Of a stretch of 64,000 nucleotides of DNA, positions 49,301-59,008 are shown in pieces. The number at the start of each line of letters is the position of its first letter. Within the stretch, counting starts at the first letter, position 1. The DNA is taken from positions 263,226 to 327,225 of the forward strand of contig JAXIVH010000135.1 in assembly GCA_036785325.1 (NCBI GenBank). Direction: 5' to 3'. The position numbers and the translations under genes are program-made. The stretch comes from Urophycis tenuis (Eukaryota; Chordata; Actinopteri; Gadiformes; Phycidae). The notes under the pieces are model-generated. The model saw only the letters and a program-made list of their open reading frames with translations, had not been told where the DNA came from and made no database searches.

Positions 49301-51867
49301 ATTGTGGCTTGACCGAGAGTATGGTTGCACACTTGTTTCAAGGTTCTTTTAAGAAGCAGTTAACATTTATGCAACTTGTGAGTAAGTTGAAAGAGCCTGT
49401 AATAATGACATTAGAGAATGTGACTCCAGAGGAATTGGATCAGTCTACTTCGTCTAGGCCTATACCAAGGTATGTGTGTGGAAGTTTTAGGGGTATCCTC
49501 CTGATTTTTTTTGCTTTGCATGACTGACCAATTTTAAGCTCAAGTGTGCTGTTAGTAATTAATGGCTTGTTTTGATGTCCCCCCCCCCCCCCCCCCCATT
49601 TTAGCAGTGCTTGTGGGGAATTGCCAGCTGGTTTCGACATTCCAGTGGTCCCCAGAGATGTACAAGCCCTAATGGACAACAAGCAACCATGCCATAAAAC
49701 ACCCAAATACAGAAATGTAATAGTCAGAGTTCTGTATGAAGCTGTGGCACAATACACAACGTAAGTGCTTCTACATTTTCATTTATTAATTTAATAGATG
49801 TTTTTGGACAAAGCCACTTACAGAAAGAGGAATAGCATATACTACATAGACTTTACAATTAGTAAACACAATTGATTTACTTTTCTTTTGTCTTAGGTAT
49901 CCTACAAATGCGGACTATGTCCAAGCTGTAAAGTCTTTAATTTCAAAATATCCTTTCCTGAAGGATCTTGAGGGAAATGGCTATGTAAGTGAATACCAAT
50001 AATAAACCTCTTTAAACAGATGACAATATTTACACTATATTGACAAAAGTATTGGGTCACCTGCCTTGACTCCCATATAAACTGACATCCCATTCTTAAT
50101 CCATAGGGGTTATTTGTATACCATAATGATAAAATGTTGTGCATATTAAATGGCATACATTTTATAGTTAAAATATTAATCATTGTTAAGTATTATGTCT
50201 TATCCAGCCAGGAATAGCACATGATCTGTGTCTGTGAAAAGATTTAATGTAAACAAACATGTTTTTCTGTCAACTAGCATACATGGCACATGTCATTGAA
50301 GAGAAAATTTAAAATGGAACGTTCAAACCTGGTTGATAATGAGGAAGTCCTGCGTATTAAACAGAAGTTTGGCCACAATAGATCACACCCACCAGCAGAA
50401 CCTCCAGGAAGTAGGCCTACTCCAAGACGCGTGGTTCGTTGAAAAAAAAAAATGCTCTATGTATGTCATTTTGAGTCACAGATGTGTTTCTGATTACCTC
50501 TCCCACTCTATCTTCCCAGATACCACCATGCATTCTAGGAGAGGATCCATCCTCCATTGAAGCTCATGTTAGAGTATTGCATACCCAATACCAGAAGATG
50601 CAACCTGACACTGACCTAGTTCGTGATCGAATGCAGCTAACGTTTGCGTGGCGGCAAAAGGAAATTGCAGATGGCATGACAGTAGAGGACGCCGTAAAAA
50701 AATACCCTTTTTTAACGACACCCACTGGGGTAAATGCAAAATGCATAAATGTCTGTGAGGGGGGGGGGGGGGGTCGTTCGCTAAAATTACTCGAAATGAA
50801 CGCTATGATGACACTCAGAATTTCTTTTCATTATTTTTGTTTGTAGCTGTGTGATGAGTTGGACCGAATTTATCCAGGATGCGGAGGAAATGTGTGTCAG
50901 CGGTTCAAAGAAGGCTTCAACTTGATTCTACCCAAAGTACTTGGCCTGGCTAACAACAAATCCCCCCTGTTCCAAGTCTACCTGGAGGCAAAAGATGAAG
51001 CTCTCGCTGAGCATCTGCCAGGTACTGATGAAATACTGTTGCTTATATGCCACAACATATGCCATATTTACATGGACACTTTTAATCCGATTAAAAACAG
51101 AATAAAAGCTCAGTCGTAATAAAAATGTTCATATAAACACCTCGAATAAAAATGCCTTTCCGGGTGTTAGTGGTTCGCGGTCCTAAGTCTAAACGTGTCT
51201 TGCAATTGCTGTTTGTTCATGTTTACAGACTTGTTTATTGCACTTTTCAAAATACACATTAAATATGTAGGGGTGGCAAATGAAATGGCTATTGACATCG
51301 CAAGTATATCATCTGTCTTGCAGAAATTGACTTAAGAGCAGCCCTCATCTTTCTGCCGTACATCTTCAGGGAGAACATTGACCGCTTTATTACACTTGGA
51401 GAGGTATGTACTGTACAGTATGTCTAACTTCCAAACATCGCTTTTAACTTTGCATCATGTAGCCAATAAACAAACTAAAGCATCCCTGTCATTGTAACCC
51501 AAATGTTAACACTATCGTGTTTTGTGGAAACCTTTTTTTTTTGTATTTGTTTGGTTCTTGTCTTGAATAGTGTGAGCCTGGCACGCCGTACCCAACGATT
51601 CAGTTGACTGATCAAGACTGGAAAATGGCCTTCACCAGGAGAACTCCAAACATTGTGAAAGTGGATGGCGTCGAGGTGTGTCGTGGCTCAGGAATTGACG
51701 AGGGAATCATCTCCGCCTTCTGTACATACTTCGTTTACAATCTTCAGTATCCAAAAAACCTGAAGAGCACCCTCATGTTTCTTCAAAGGTATATAGCAAA
51801 AATTATAGTGGATGGTGACCAGCCTTTGCCAATAACGGTCACAAGAAAAATAAATCTTTTATATTGA
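44050..51867 (+). CDS. SAM-domain protein, SAMD3-like, nine exons
   Basis: Deduced exons are 44,050-44,143, 49,277-49,469, 49,605-49,760, 49,897-49,984, 50,278-about 50,430, 50,520-50,729, 50,847-51,021, about 51,323-51,403 and 51,571-51,867. All introns are GT-AG and the phases agree, giving about 480 residues. Exons 1-2 form a SAM-like fold (LPTDELLQKLTDQG, then EVDGDTV and LTESMVAHLF), a protein-interaction domain. Exons 3-5 give VIVRVLYEAVAQYT, YPTNADYVQAVKSLISKYPF and SLKRKFKMERS with KFGHNR, the layout I know from SAMD3. The last exon ends in a helical tail (YPKNLKSTLMFLQRYI). The molecular function is unknown. The exon 5 donor is uncertain (GTG or GTT), and the exon 8 edges may be off by one base. 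AATAAA at 51,849-51,854 overlaps the last codons. A further splice at AAAG/GTATAT near 51,788 is possible. Confidence 0.75.
44144..45339. other. Left part of SAM intron 1
   Basis: Intronic sequence from the GTAAGT donor to the nested element. It holds a tandem repeat of a 36-base unit (CGGTGGGGTTTTCACGGGAC core) about four times at 45,118-45,255. The open frames here come from that repeat. Confidence 0.65.
45118..45255. repeat. 36-base tandem repeat
   Basis: Three near-identical copies and one diverged copy of a 36-base unit with core CGGTGGGGTTTTCACGGGAC and end TGTGTTATCCG. The length is a multiple of three, so every frame stays open across it. Confidence 0.9.
45340..45910. repeat. Left inverted arm with tandem subrepeats
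   Basis: The first 210 bases match the last 220 bases of the element inverted. Then come about three diverged tandem units, each holding GGGCTAGATCAGTTGGTGAG or a variant and AGAAATGACCACTGCCAGAC. The ORF of the nuclease remnant starts within the last unit, so its first codons derive from repeat DNA. Confidence 0.85.
45916..47228 (+). pseudogene. PIN/XPG-like nuclease remnant, three exons
   Basis: Exons deduced at 45,916-46,298, 46,433-46,643 and 46,899-47,228, with GTAAGT donors and AG acceptors and compatible phases (2, 0). The protein has HEEADTLIAFH, SDTDVLVILIG and YHAFTGCDFTSAFFRKGKLKAL in that order. I read these as the acidic pairs and the helix-turn-helix-like GCD..S motif of PIN/FEN1-type nucleases, which cut flap or branched DNA. 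The C-terminal exon has LPPSRRALEMHVLRARY and SVTDYGWCVKDGLLQPNW, ending in a very acidic tail. The N-terminal part expected of the family is replaced by arm repeat, so the gene is truncated. AATAAA follows at 47,388. A GT microsatellite fills intron 1. Family assignment by eye, moderately sure. Confidence 0.65.
46346..46388. repeat. (TG)n microsatellite in nuclease intron
   Basis: About 20 TG units within the first intron of the nuclease remnant. Confidence 0.95.
47480..48180. repeat. Right inverted arm with tandem subrepeats
   Basis: Inverted relative to the left arm. It has one more subrepeat unit, and two neighbouring units (47,700-47,840 and 47,840-47,960) are nearly identical, which suggests recent unequal exchange or slippage within the arm. 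Confidence 0.85.
48181..49276. other. Right part of SAM intron 1
   Basis: AT-rich intronic sequence that ends in a T-rich tract and the TTTTCAG acceptor. No gene or recognisable repeat. Confidence 0.6.
50029..50120. mobile_element. Tc1-like terminal fragment in SAM intron 4
   Basis: The sequence TACACTATATTGACAAAAGT followed by ATTGGGTCACCTGCC is close to the terminal inverted repeat of a common fish Tc1/mariner family. Only one end is present, so it is a fragment. Confidence 0.55.
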
Positions 51868-51874
51868 TTTGACC

Positions 51875-54324
51875 ATGCCTCGTCCTTACCAATGTCCTAA
51901 GTGCTCGAGGAGGGCATTTACTTTGAGGAAGCTTCTTCAGCACATAGGACTCATTCATGCACATGAACCCAATTTTTCTATTACTTGTGGACTTAATGAC
52001 TGCCAGTCATCCTTCACTAAATATCACTCTTTTAGATGCCATTTGTATAGAAAACACAGAGACAATGTTTTATGTTCTGACAATGACATCGAGAGCGTAT
52101 GTGATGCTGAGACTTTTGAGGACTTAGATGACCCTAGGACCGACACAGTAGTAAATGAAACACCCCCGTCTATGGATAAACTCCTGCACAATTTCAGGGA
52201 GAACATTTTCAATTTTGTTCTTAAATGCCGAGAAAAGAATCAACTTCCCATTTCTGTTCAGGAAGAAATTGTAAATGATGTTAACTTCTTGCTTTGTTTT
52301 TTCAAGGACAACTATGATGATGTTATAGATTATCACCTGCAGAAAAATGGTTTTGATGTAGCAGAATGTCCAGATTTAGCAAAAGTCATGCATTCTAATG
52401 ATTTTTTTGATGTGGCATCTAGGGCAATTCGATCTCCATATTTGATCAAAGAACATTGCAAATCCCGGCTTAATATGATTGAACCAGTCCATTATAAGTT
52501 AAGAAAAACTGAAGGACATGCTGTGGGCTCCTATTCATATGTACCTATTGCTGAAGTTCTAAAGAATTACTTATCTCACGAAGATATTAGAGATCAATTT
52601 TTGTCAGAGGATAACGTAGAGACAGACAGAGAATATATTAGGAATTACACAGATGGACAAAATTTCCAAAACCACCCTTTTTTAAACTTCATCCAGATGC
52701 ACTACGTCTTCATATGTATGAGGATGAATTTGAAGTAGTAAATCCTTTGGGATCAAAAAGGACAAAACATAAGCTATGTACATTTTATTACACCGTTGGC
52801 AATTTAAATTCGAAATATAGTTCTAAGTTGAAGCATATTCACTTAGCACTGATGGTTCGATATTCATTTGTGAGACAGTTCGGTCTTAACATCATTTTAA
52901 AGCCTATGCTAGATGATCTTAAAAAACTAGCCCATGATGGTTTTACATTAAATTTGGGCGGAATTGAGCTCACGATTCGCGCTGCACTTGCAACCATATC
53001 TGGTGATAACTTGTCCGCTCACATGTTGGGTGGATTCACCATGTAATTTAACTCGGGTAGAGTTTGCCGCTATTGCATGGCTACTCATGCAGACATAAAA
53101 CAGACATTCAGTGAAGACAGCTTTGTTTTAAGAACACCTGAAGTTCACCGGTGTCATCTTAACCGAATACAACAATTTCCTGATGTCAAAGCAACATACG
53201 GGGTAAACAGTCTTTCACCTTTTGAGGAGTTGCCTTATTTTGATGTGACGACGTCTCTTCCACCAGATGTAATGCATGATTTACTAGAGGGGGTAATTCC
53301 TCTAGTCATGAAATTAGTTATCAGCAGATCTCACACGGAAAAACATATTACGATAAAAGAAATAAATGAAGAATTGCACAAAATATGTATCGGTCAAAAT
53401 GACAAACAGAACAAACCAGTACAGTTAACTGAAAGACTGCTTCAGTTTGGTATTACTGGTTCTGCCTCTCAAAAATGGTGCCTTTTCAGACTTCTGCCTT
53501 TTGTGATGGCACATCATGTGCCAGTTGATTGTAAATACTGGCATGTATATTTACTATGTCGGGAAATAACAGATATGGTGATGGCGCCAAAGGTGAGAAG
53601 GGAGAATATTCAGTTGTTGAATTTGCTGGTCTTTGAGTTCCTGACAGAGATGAAGGAAGTTTTTGGTAATGTTATTACACCCAAGTGTCACTATCTAATC
53701 CACTACTCAAGACTTATAGAGATGTATGGGCCCTTGCGATTGTTGTGGTGTATGAGGTTTGAGAGCAAGCACCAATATTTTAAAATTGTTGCTGGGAACT
53801 GTCGAAATTTCATAAACATAGCCACAACACTGAGCAATAGGCATCAATTCAGACAGTGTTGGGAGTTTTCCTCCCAGTCTATGCTGGGACAATTTGAAAA
53901 TGTCCCAGGCAATAGCGTGACCACACCATTTTCGTCCATATCTGTTGAATTGCAAAGATCCCTGGTTGTCCATCCCAGTCTCTCTCATGTACATTTAGCA
54001 GAAAAGGCTTTCCAGCGGGTGTCTGAAGTGACAGTAGACAATGTGAAGTATGCTGTTAAAGACGTATTTGTCATAGATGTAGTTCATTCAGAAAGGATTC
54101 CTTTATTTTGGCAAATCAAATATATTTTTAACATAGATACTATGTGGATTCTCTGTGGGAAGATGTTGATTCCTCAAACATATGACAGGCATTTTCATGC
54201 CTATAGTGTCAAGGTTGATGGTGAGTGGACACTACTTAAGCCAGGATATGAAATGGATTTTCAGGCAAATGACACTTACTCTGTTGATAATAGTTTATAT
54301 GTCTCAGTTCGACATGATGTTTAG
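51875..54324 (+). pseudogene. C2H2 zinc-finger / DDE-like transposase
   Basis: Starts at ATG 51,875, seven bases after the SAM stop codon. Two zinc fingers open the protein: CPKC then H-x4-H at about residues 7-28, and CGLNDC then H-x4-H at about 40-63. A long middle region follows. The C-terminal part has PPDVMHDLLEGVIP, then PKCHYLIHYSRLI, YGPLRLLWCMRFESKHQYFK and NRHQFRQCWEF. The D of DVMHD and the E of FESKH are candidate metal-binding residues, by analogy with EnSpm/CACTA transposases. Two lesions are seen. One T is missing from a T-run at about 52,676-52,682, which shifts the frame. A TAA stands at 53,044 inside an otherwise continuous frame just before the CRYC motif. Otherwise about 816 residues are readable. 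AATAAA at 54,485-54,490 probably ends the transcript. Its role would be moving the host transposon. Confidence 0.78.
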
Positions 54325-54329
54325 AAGAT

Positions 54330-54580
54330 GAGCTGCAAAACCCATTGTTTTATATTAATTGTATAATGAGTGTTTGTCTCTCTCTGTATTTATTACTGAA
54401 ACTGTTTGTATTGTAATGAAATGGACTCAGGCAATTTCTACTGTGGATAACTTCATTATAAGTCTCAATTTGGTTAAAGTGAAAAATAAATATGATCAGA
54501 ATCCATTAAATAACATTGCATTCAGCATTTGCCATGTGTGAATAATTATCTTGAGTAAAATGTAATGCACTTTTGAATTT
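54330..54580. other. Transposase 3' region
   Basis: AT-rich sequence with AATAAA at 54,485-54,490 and no further coding frame of note. It probably represents the 3' UTR and the spacer to the right arm. Confidence 0.5.
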
Positions 54581-55033
54581 AAAGGGTACAGATTTGCCAC
54601 CCTAAGGTACAAAAAGGTTTGTCGCTGGGGCAGTACCCTTAAAAGAACATATTTGTACCATTTTCAAAGGTACAATTTTGATCCATTACATAAAGGTACA
54701 AGTTTGTACCTTAGGGTACACATTTGTCACCAAGGTACAAATATGTACCCCTAAAGGTACAAATTGTGTACCTTGAGGGTACTGCCCCAGGGACAAGCTT
54801 TTGTACCTTTAAAAGTACAATTCCGTACCTTCTTGGTACAATTTTGATCCATTACATAAAGGTACAAGTTTGTACCTTAGGGTACACATTTGCCACCAAA
54901 GGGTACAAATTGAAGGGGTACAAATATGTACCCCTGGTTAAAGGTACAAATTGTGTACCCTTGAGGGTACTGCCCCAGCGACGAGCCTTTGTACCTTTAC
55001 AGGTACAATTTTGTACTTTCTTTTCTGAGAGTG
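54581..55033. repeat. Right subterminal arm, GGTAC-rich
   Basis: By my count about 27 GGTAC or GTACC pentamers in 450 bases, many paired as short palindromic units. A segment with GATCCATTACATAAAGGTAC occurs twice, 166 bases apart (54,677 and 54,843). A CTGGGGCAGTACCC/GGGTACTGCCCCAG motif is present in both orientations. The arm ends with TTTCTGAGAGTG, the inverted copy of the left terminus. Confidence 0.85.
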
Positions 55034-55441
55034 TATACAGCCCCGCACCACGAGCCGCACAGCACAGTGCGGACACGGACACACACACACCCCCCAAAGG
55101 ACCCCCAGCAGGGCACAGCACGGCCCCACAGACCAACAGTCAGCCGAGCCGATAGGCGATGGACGAAGAGCCCACAGCGTCCACACCAACAAGCCGTATC
55201 CCGGACAGATCCCGTCCGGCGAGTGCGCTCCACAACAATCAACCGCACTGAGTGTAGTGGGATTGAGACGCCTTGATGGCCACGCGCACAGGCCACGGAC
55301 ACCAAGGAGCAAAGCGGAAGAGGAAAAGGAAGAGGAAACAAACGGCTCCTATTTATAGGGGCAGCGTACCACCAGGTACTCACGGTGCACCCAACTTGGC
55401 ACAGTGCCATGGAGTGGCAAGGAGGGGGATAGCCTGTCACA
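55034..55441 (-). mobile_element. Proximal part of the split solo LTR
   Basis: Continuation of the LTR whose other part is 42,252-43,004. On the minus strand it starts TGTGACAGG and has the TATA box CCTATAAATAGGAG about 90 bases in. No gene. Confidence 0.75.
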
Positions 55442-55863
55442 CTAGCAAGGCCAATGATCAAGCACGCTAAGTTTCAAGACCCTGGACCACTTTGAAGCGG
55501 CTTTGTGATTGATTAAATAATGGGGTTAATCATTTAGCTTTGATTGTGAGTTATAGCGCCCCCCGTGGTCACAGTGGTACCAAATGATTTGGAGATCTCC
55601 TTACTTCTGTTTGTATATTTAATTTGACAACTCTGAGATGTTCACCTTTGGAGTGGCTGATTTTAGTGTTTTGCCCCATTCACGTTCCACATTAAATATT
55701 ATACGAATTCATAAGATAAAAGAAAACATATTTTTATTGTTGTTGTAATAGTAAACTGGACTGATAAATACCTGTTGTTTTGGTATTGCTTTGGTGTAGA
55801 TGCCTCCAAAAATGAAGGAGGAGATATTTACAGAAAATGAGGTAAAAGAATGAAACTAAACAT
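55442..55863. other. Receptor-unit flank, no gene
   Basis: Matches unit C at 33,664-34,085 closely, resuming exactly at the CTAG target site. No coding exon. Confidence 0.75.
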
Positions 55864-56490
55864 AGCGCTTTTGTGACATCGCAGATCGACTGCTGCAATG
55901 CTGTTCTCCCTGGCCTTCCCACCAAACTGCTTAACAGGCTTCAAATGGTTCAGAACTCTGCCGCCCGGGTCATCACCCGCACCACATCACTCCCATTCTC
56001 ATCCAACTACACTACACTACGCATTGACTACAAAAACCTCATGCTCACCGTCAAAGCCCTCCATAACTTGGCCCCCACCTATCTTTCTGACCTCCTTCAG
56101 AACTACACCCCTTCTCGTTTCCTGCGTTCATCTTCTGCTGGTCTTCTGCTCACCCCCATATCATGCCTCAGCACCATGGGTGCTAGAGCTTTCAGCTGCA
56201 CTTCCCCCAGGCTCTGGAACTCTCTGCCCCCACACATTTGACAGTCTGAAACCATAACAGCATTCAAATCCCACCTCAAAACTCACCTGTTCAAATTGGC
56301 CTATTCACTGTAATGTTCAGTATAGGATCCACTTCGCTCATCTTCACAGTATTATAGTTTTATTCTCCCCTCTCACATGTGTCTACCCACTTTATGTCTC
56401 CTCTTGTTTTATTCATGCAGGTCATGTCTTTGCCATGACTGACTGTTTTAACTATTTAACTTCATTCTCCTGCACTGTAAGGTGTGCTTG
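55864..56490 (+). mobile_element. L2 LINE 3' fragment, unit D
   Basis: Same truncated L2 piece as at 34,086, with QIDCCNAVLPGLP, then LNRLQMVQNSAARVIT and GARAFSCTSPRLWNSLPP. A short deletion removed part of the HWLPVKY region. Its tail is cut at GGTGTGCTTG by the following LTR. Confidence 0.85.
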
Positions 56491-57354
56491 TGTAGCCCAG
56501 GCTTCATAAGCTGAGGAAAACTTAAAAGAAATAAGAGTAAATGTCCATTATTTAGTCCGTATGAATGCGTGAGAGAGAGAGAGAGCAATAGCTGGCAATT
56601 ATAGGGTTAACCGCATTGGGCGGAGCAAACAGACTTGCGTCATGACGTCCTGGCGCAGCAGCGTTGCAGGTGCGCACGACGATTGATAATTAGTACGAGA
56701 GAAGAGAACGCACCGTTCGGTTGGAAGAGAAACGCGCTTATTTAGAAAAAAAAACCCAAATTAGATAAAAGTGATAAGAAAAAGTTGGAAAAACACCACG
56801 AGCTGATTCAACAGTCCTTGGTTGATGTTGCCCGCTCGGCGGTCAGGTTTTTTGTGTGGAAAGGAATTGATTCGGTGACGCTCGATGTCGAGAGGACATC
56901 GGCGACACCCGTAATCGACAAGGATAAGGTACCAGCACTGGATAGCCACCAGGCGGCTTCCGGACATCCGCTGGAGGAACTGCCCCGAGGGACTGAATAG
57001 CGAGCCAGAATCCAACATTCAACTAAGCTACCTCCCAAACCTGCGGTGTGGTGACGGAAATAAAAGGGCCCAACATAAAGAAAAGAAGAGACCATAAAGA
57101 CATTTTTTCTATATATTTCTATTTATTCTGCGCGCAGTTTATTATTTTCTATGTTCAAAATTGTTGTTTATATTGTTCATATTTGATGTTTAATAATACA
57201 GTTCTTTCATACTATATTTTGTGAGCGTGTTCAATATTGATGTTCCATCCTGGGCTCCATGAGCGTTAACTAGAATCCTGGTAACTAGTCCAAAACTGAA
57301 TTGAACCCGAAATTCATATATACCTGTAACCTCATAAGGCAAAGAGGGGTTACA
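56491..57354. mobile_element. Solo LTR in unit D
   Basis: Begins TGTAGCCCAGGC and ends GGGGTTACA, the TG...CA form. CTTG is duplicated at 56,487-56,490 and 57,355-57,358. Units B and C are continuous across the same point of the L2 tail (unit C near 34,700). AATAAA on the plus strand near 57,058 suggests a plus orientation. An open frame of 71 codons inside (56,785-57,000) has no recognisable domain. No internal genes remain. Confidence 0.82.
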
Positions 57355-58072
57355 CTTGGGTGTCTTGAAAAATCATAACAATAGTGAGCTTGCTTCGCAA
57401 CCACACTAAAAATGATAAAACACAGAATAACAATAGCGTGACTTGCTTTGCAACCACAGTAAGAATGATAAGACAGAGAAGAGACAGGTGAGATGGAGCA
57501 ACGTTACACCTCTAAAACCCAAACAAACGCACACACAACCTAAATATAATTTTACAATAATTTGTTTCCGATTAAGATGTGTTGTTATGAAATTAATTAA
57601 TAATAAAAATTTAATTTCACCCACTGAACATTCAGCTGTGGCCATATGTCAGAGTTAGAGCATAATAACAGAAATGTTCACCAGAAGGAGACATATGACC
57701 ACACATCTGTTTCAGAAAAAAATAAATAAGACGAGGGACATAAAATAATACAGGTAATAAATATGTTCTGTAATTTAAAAAGACATTAAAAGCATGATAT
57801 AATGAATGCATACATACATATACATTTTGAGTTAATCCCAAAAGGATTTTGTCTTATTTCTAACATCTTTGACAACTCGATACCTTAAGAATATGGATAT
57901 ATAAAATGTTTATACTTGTACAACGCACAGTGGTATATACTCAATGTCATACTTTATGCAACAATCAATGCTATAGTACACTTAAAACTATGGTGTAAGA
58001 TACAATAAGATTTGGACCATGCTAACTGTATTTCATGATGCTCATTGTCAACAGATGAACTTTCTGTTGTGA
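57355..58072. other. 3' flank of receptor D, no gene
   Basis: Remainder of the L2 tail, two CTTGCTTTGCAACCACA units (57,375-57,475) and AT-rich flank shared with units B and C. Confidence 0.65.
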
Positions 58073-59008
58073 CTACTTCCTCTTCACATTGAAATAATAC
58101 AGAATCTTGTGGCGTACTTTGGTTAGTTTGAATCCGTACATGAGGGGGTTCATGATCGGGGGGATGATCAGAAACTCCATGGCAATGAAGTTCTGCAGCG
58201 ACTGTGAAATGTCCTTGGAGCCGAAGCGCAGGTACATGACATCAAAGACGATGGTGGACAGGAAGGTGAGCAGGCAGGTGAGATGGGGCACGCAGGTCTG
58301 CATGAACTTCCTCCTGTTCTCAATGGAGCCCCGGCACGTCCTCACCAAGTACATGTAGGACCAGACAACGAGCAGACCGTGGGAGACGTACACCAGTATG
58401 GTGAGGTACGCCACGATGTTGTTCACCGTGGTGTCGTTAGACGGGCACGCCAGCAACACGATGACCCAGTTCATGCAGTACAGCCGCTGGATCTTGGCGC
58501 TGCACAGTATGAGCCGGGATGTGAGGGTGATGTTGACGGCCAGAACGCTGAAGGGGGTCAACCAGGAGAATAAGACCAGCTGGCACAGCCTTTGCTTGTT
58601 CATGACACTGTGGTAGCGCAGGGGTTGACAGATGGCCAGGTATCTGTCATAGGCCATGACGGAGAGTATGGACAGGTCGCCGCATGCAAAGGAAAACATC
58701 ACATAGGCCTGAATGAGACACCCGTTGTAGGAGATGACGTGGGACGGGGACAGCAGGTCCAGGAGGAATTTGGGATAGAAGCCTGTGGTGCCGTAAAGCC
58801 CGTTGATGCAGAGGGAACACAACAGAATGTACATGGGCTCATGCAGGCTTTTGTCCAGGATAATAGTAAGAATCAGAGTGCAGTTGACGGTTACTATCAA
58901 GCAATAACAAAGCAGGGTAGCGATAAAGAGAACCACTCTATAGTTTGTGGTCTCATTCAACCCAGAAAGACGAAACACTGTTATCTCAGAGATATTATCC
59001 ATAACCAT
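58073..59008 (-). CDS. Odorant receptor type I, copy D
   Basis: Complete intronless olfactory receptor of 311 residues. It starts MVMDNIS, two codons shorter than copies B and C because the upstream ATG is lost. All family hallmarks are intact: LHEPMYILLC, MAYDRYLAICQPLRY, RRKFMQTCVPHL and PPIMNPLMYG. It shares TM4, loop 2 and TM6 sequence with copy C (VNITLTSRLILCSAKI, LSTIVFDVMYL). Its own changes lie in TM5 (GLLVVWSYMY against GLVIIWSYM or GLVIILSYM), a segment that lines the odorant pocket in ORs. It probably functions as an odorant receptor in olfactory neurons. The ligand is unknown. Confidence 0.95.
   Translation of the reverse strand: MVMDNISEITVFRLSGLNETTNYRVVLFIATLLCYCLIVTVNCTLILTIILDKSLHEPMYILLCSLCINGLYGTTGFYPKFLLDLLSPSHVISYNGCLIQAYVMFSFACGDLSILSVMAYDRYLAICQPLRYHSVMNKQRLCQLVLFSWLTPFSVLAVNITLTSRLILCSAKIQRLYCMNWVIVLLACPSNDTTVNNIVAYLTILVYVSHGLLVVWSYMYLVRTCRGSIENRRKFMQTCVPHLTCLLTFLSTIVFDVMYLRFGSKDISQSLQNFIAMEFLIIPPIMNPLMYGFKLTKVRHKILYYFNVKRK

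Larger units (their letters stand above)
43005..55033 (+). mobile_element. 12-kb TIR transposon with SAM gene and transposase
   Basis: The terminal inverted repeats read CACTCTCAGAAA inward from both ends. TA precedes and follows the element (43,003-43,004 and 55,034-55,035) as a possible 2-bp target duplication. Both subterminal arms are packed with GGTAC/GTACC. Removing the element restores a continuous LTR whose outer target duplication matches, so the whole block entered as one unit. Inside, on the plus strand, are a spliced SAM-domain gene and a zinc-finger/DDE-like transposase. CACT ends and a transposase with DxMH and FESKH motifs recall the EnSpm/CACTA group. Superfamily assignment is inference. 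Two younger elements are nested in it. Confidence 0.78.
42252..55441 (-). mobile_element. Solo LTR split by a 12-kb transposon
   Basis: The outer ends read TGTGACGGG and CCTGTCACA, the TG...CA form of an LTR. CTAG is duplicated at 42,248-42,251 and 55,442-55,445, and unit C has one CTAG with continuous flanks at 33,664. Without the insert at 43,005-55,033 the LTR is about 1.16 kb. On the minus strand CCTATAAATAGGAG (about 55,345-55,358) is a good TATA box near the start, and AATAAA lies near 42,390 close to the other end, so the LTR is probably on the minus strand. No internal retroelement genes remain. Confidence 0.82.

Noticed and set aside
51869..51877. A TTG start at 51,869 for the transposase
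   Set aside because: A conventional ATG two codons downstream is better placed before the first zinc finger.
56785..57000. 71-codon frame within the solo LTR
   Set aside because: No recognisable domain, and a frame of this size is expected by chance in 860 bases of LTR.
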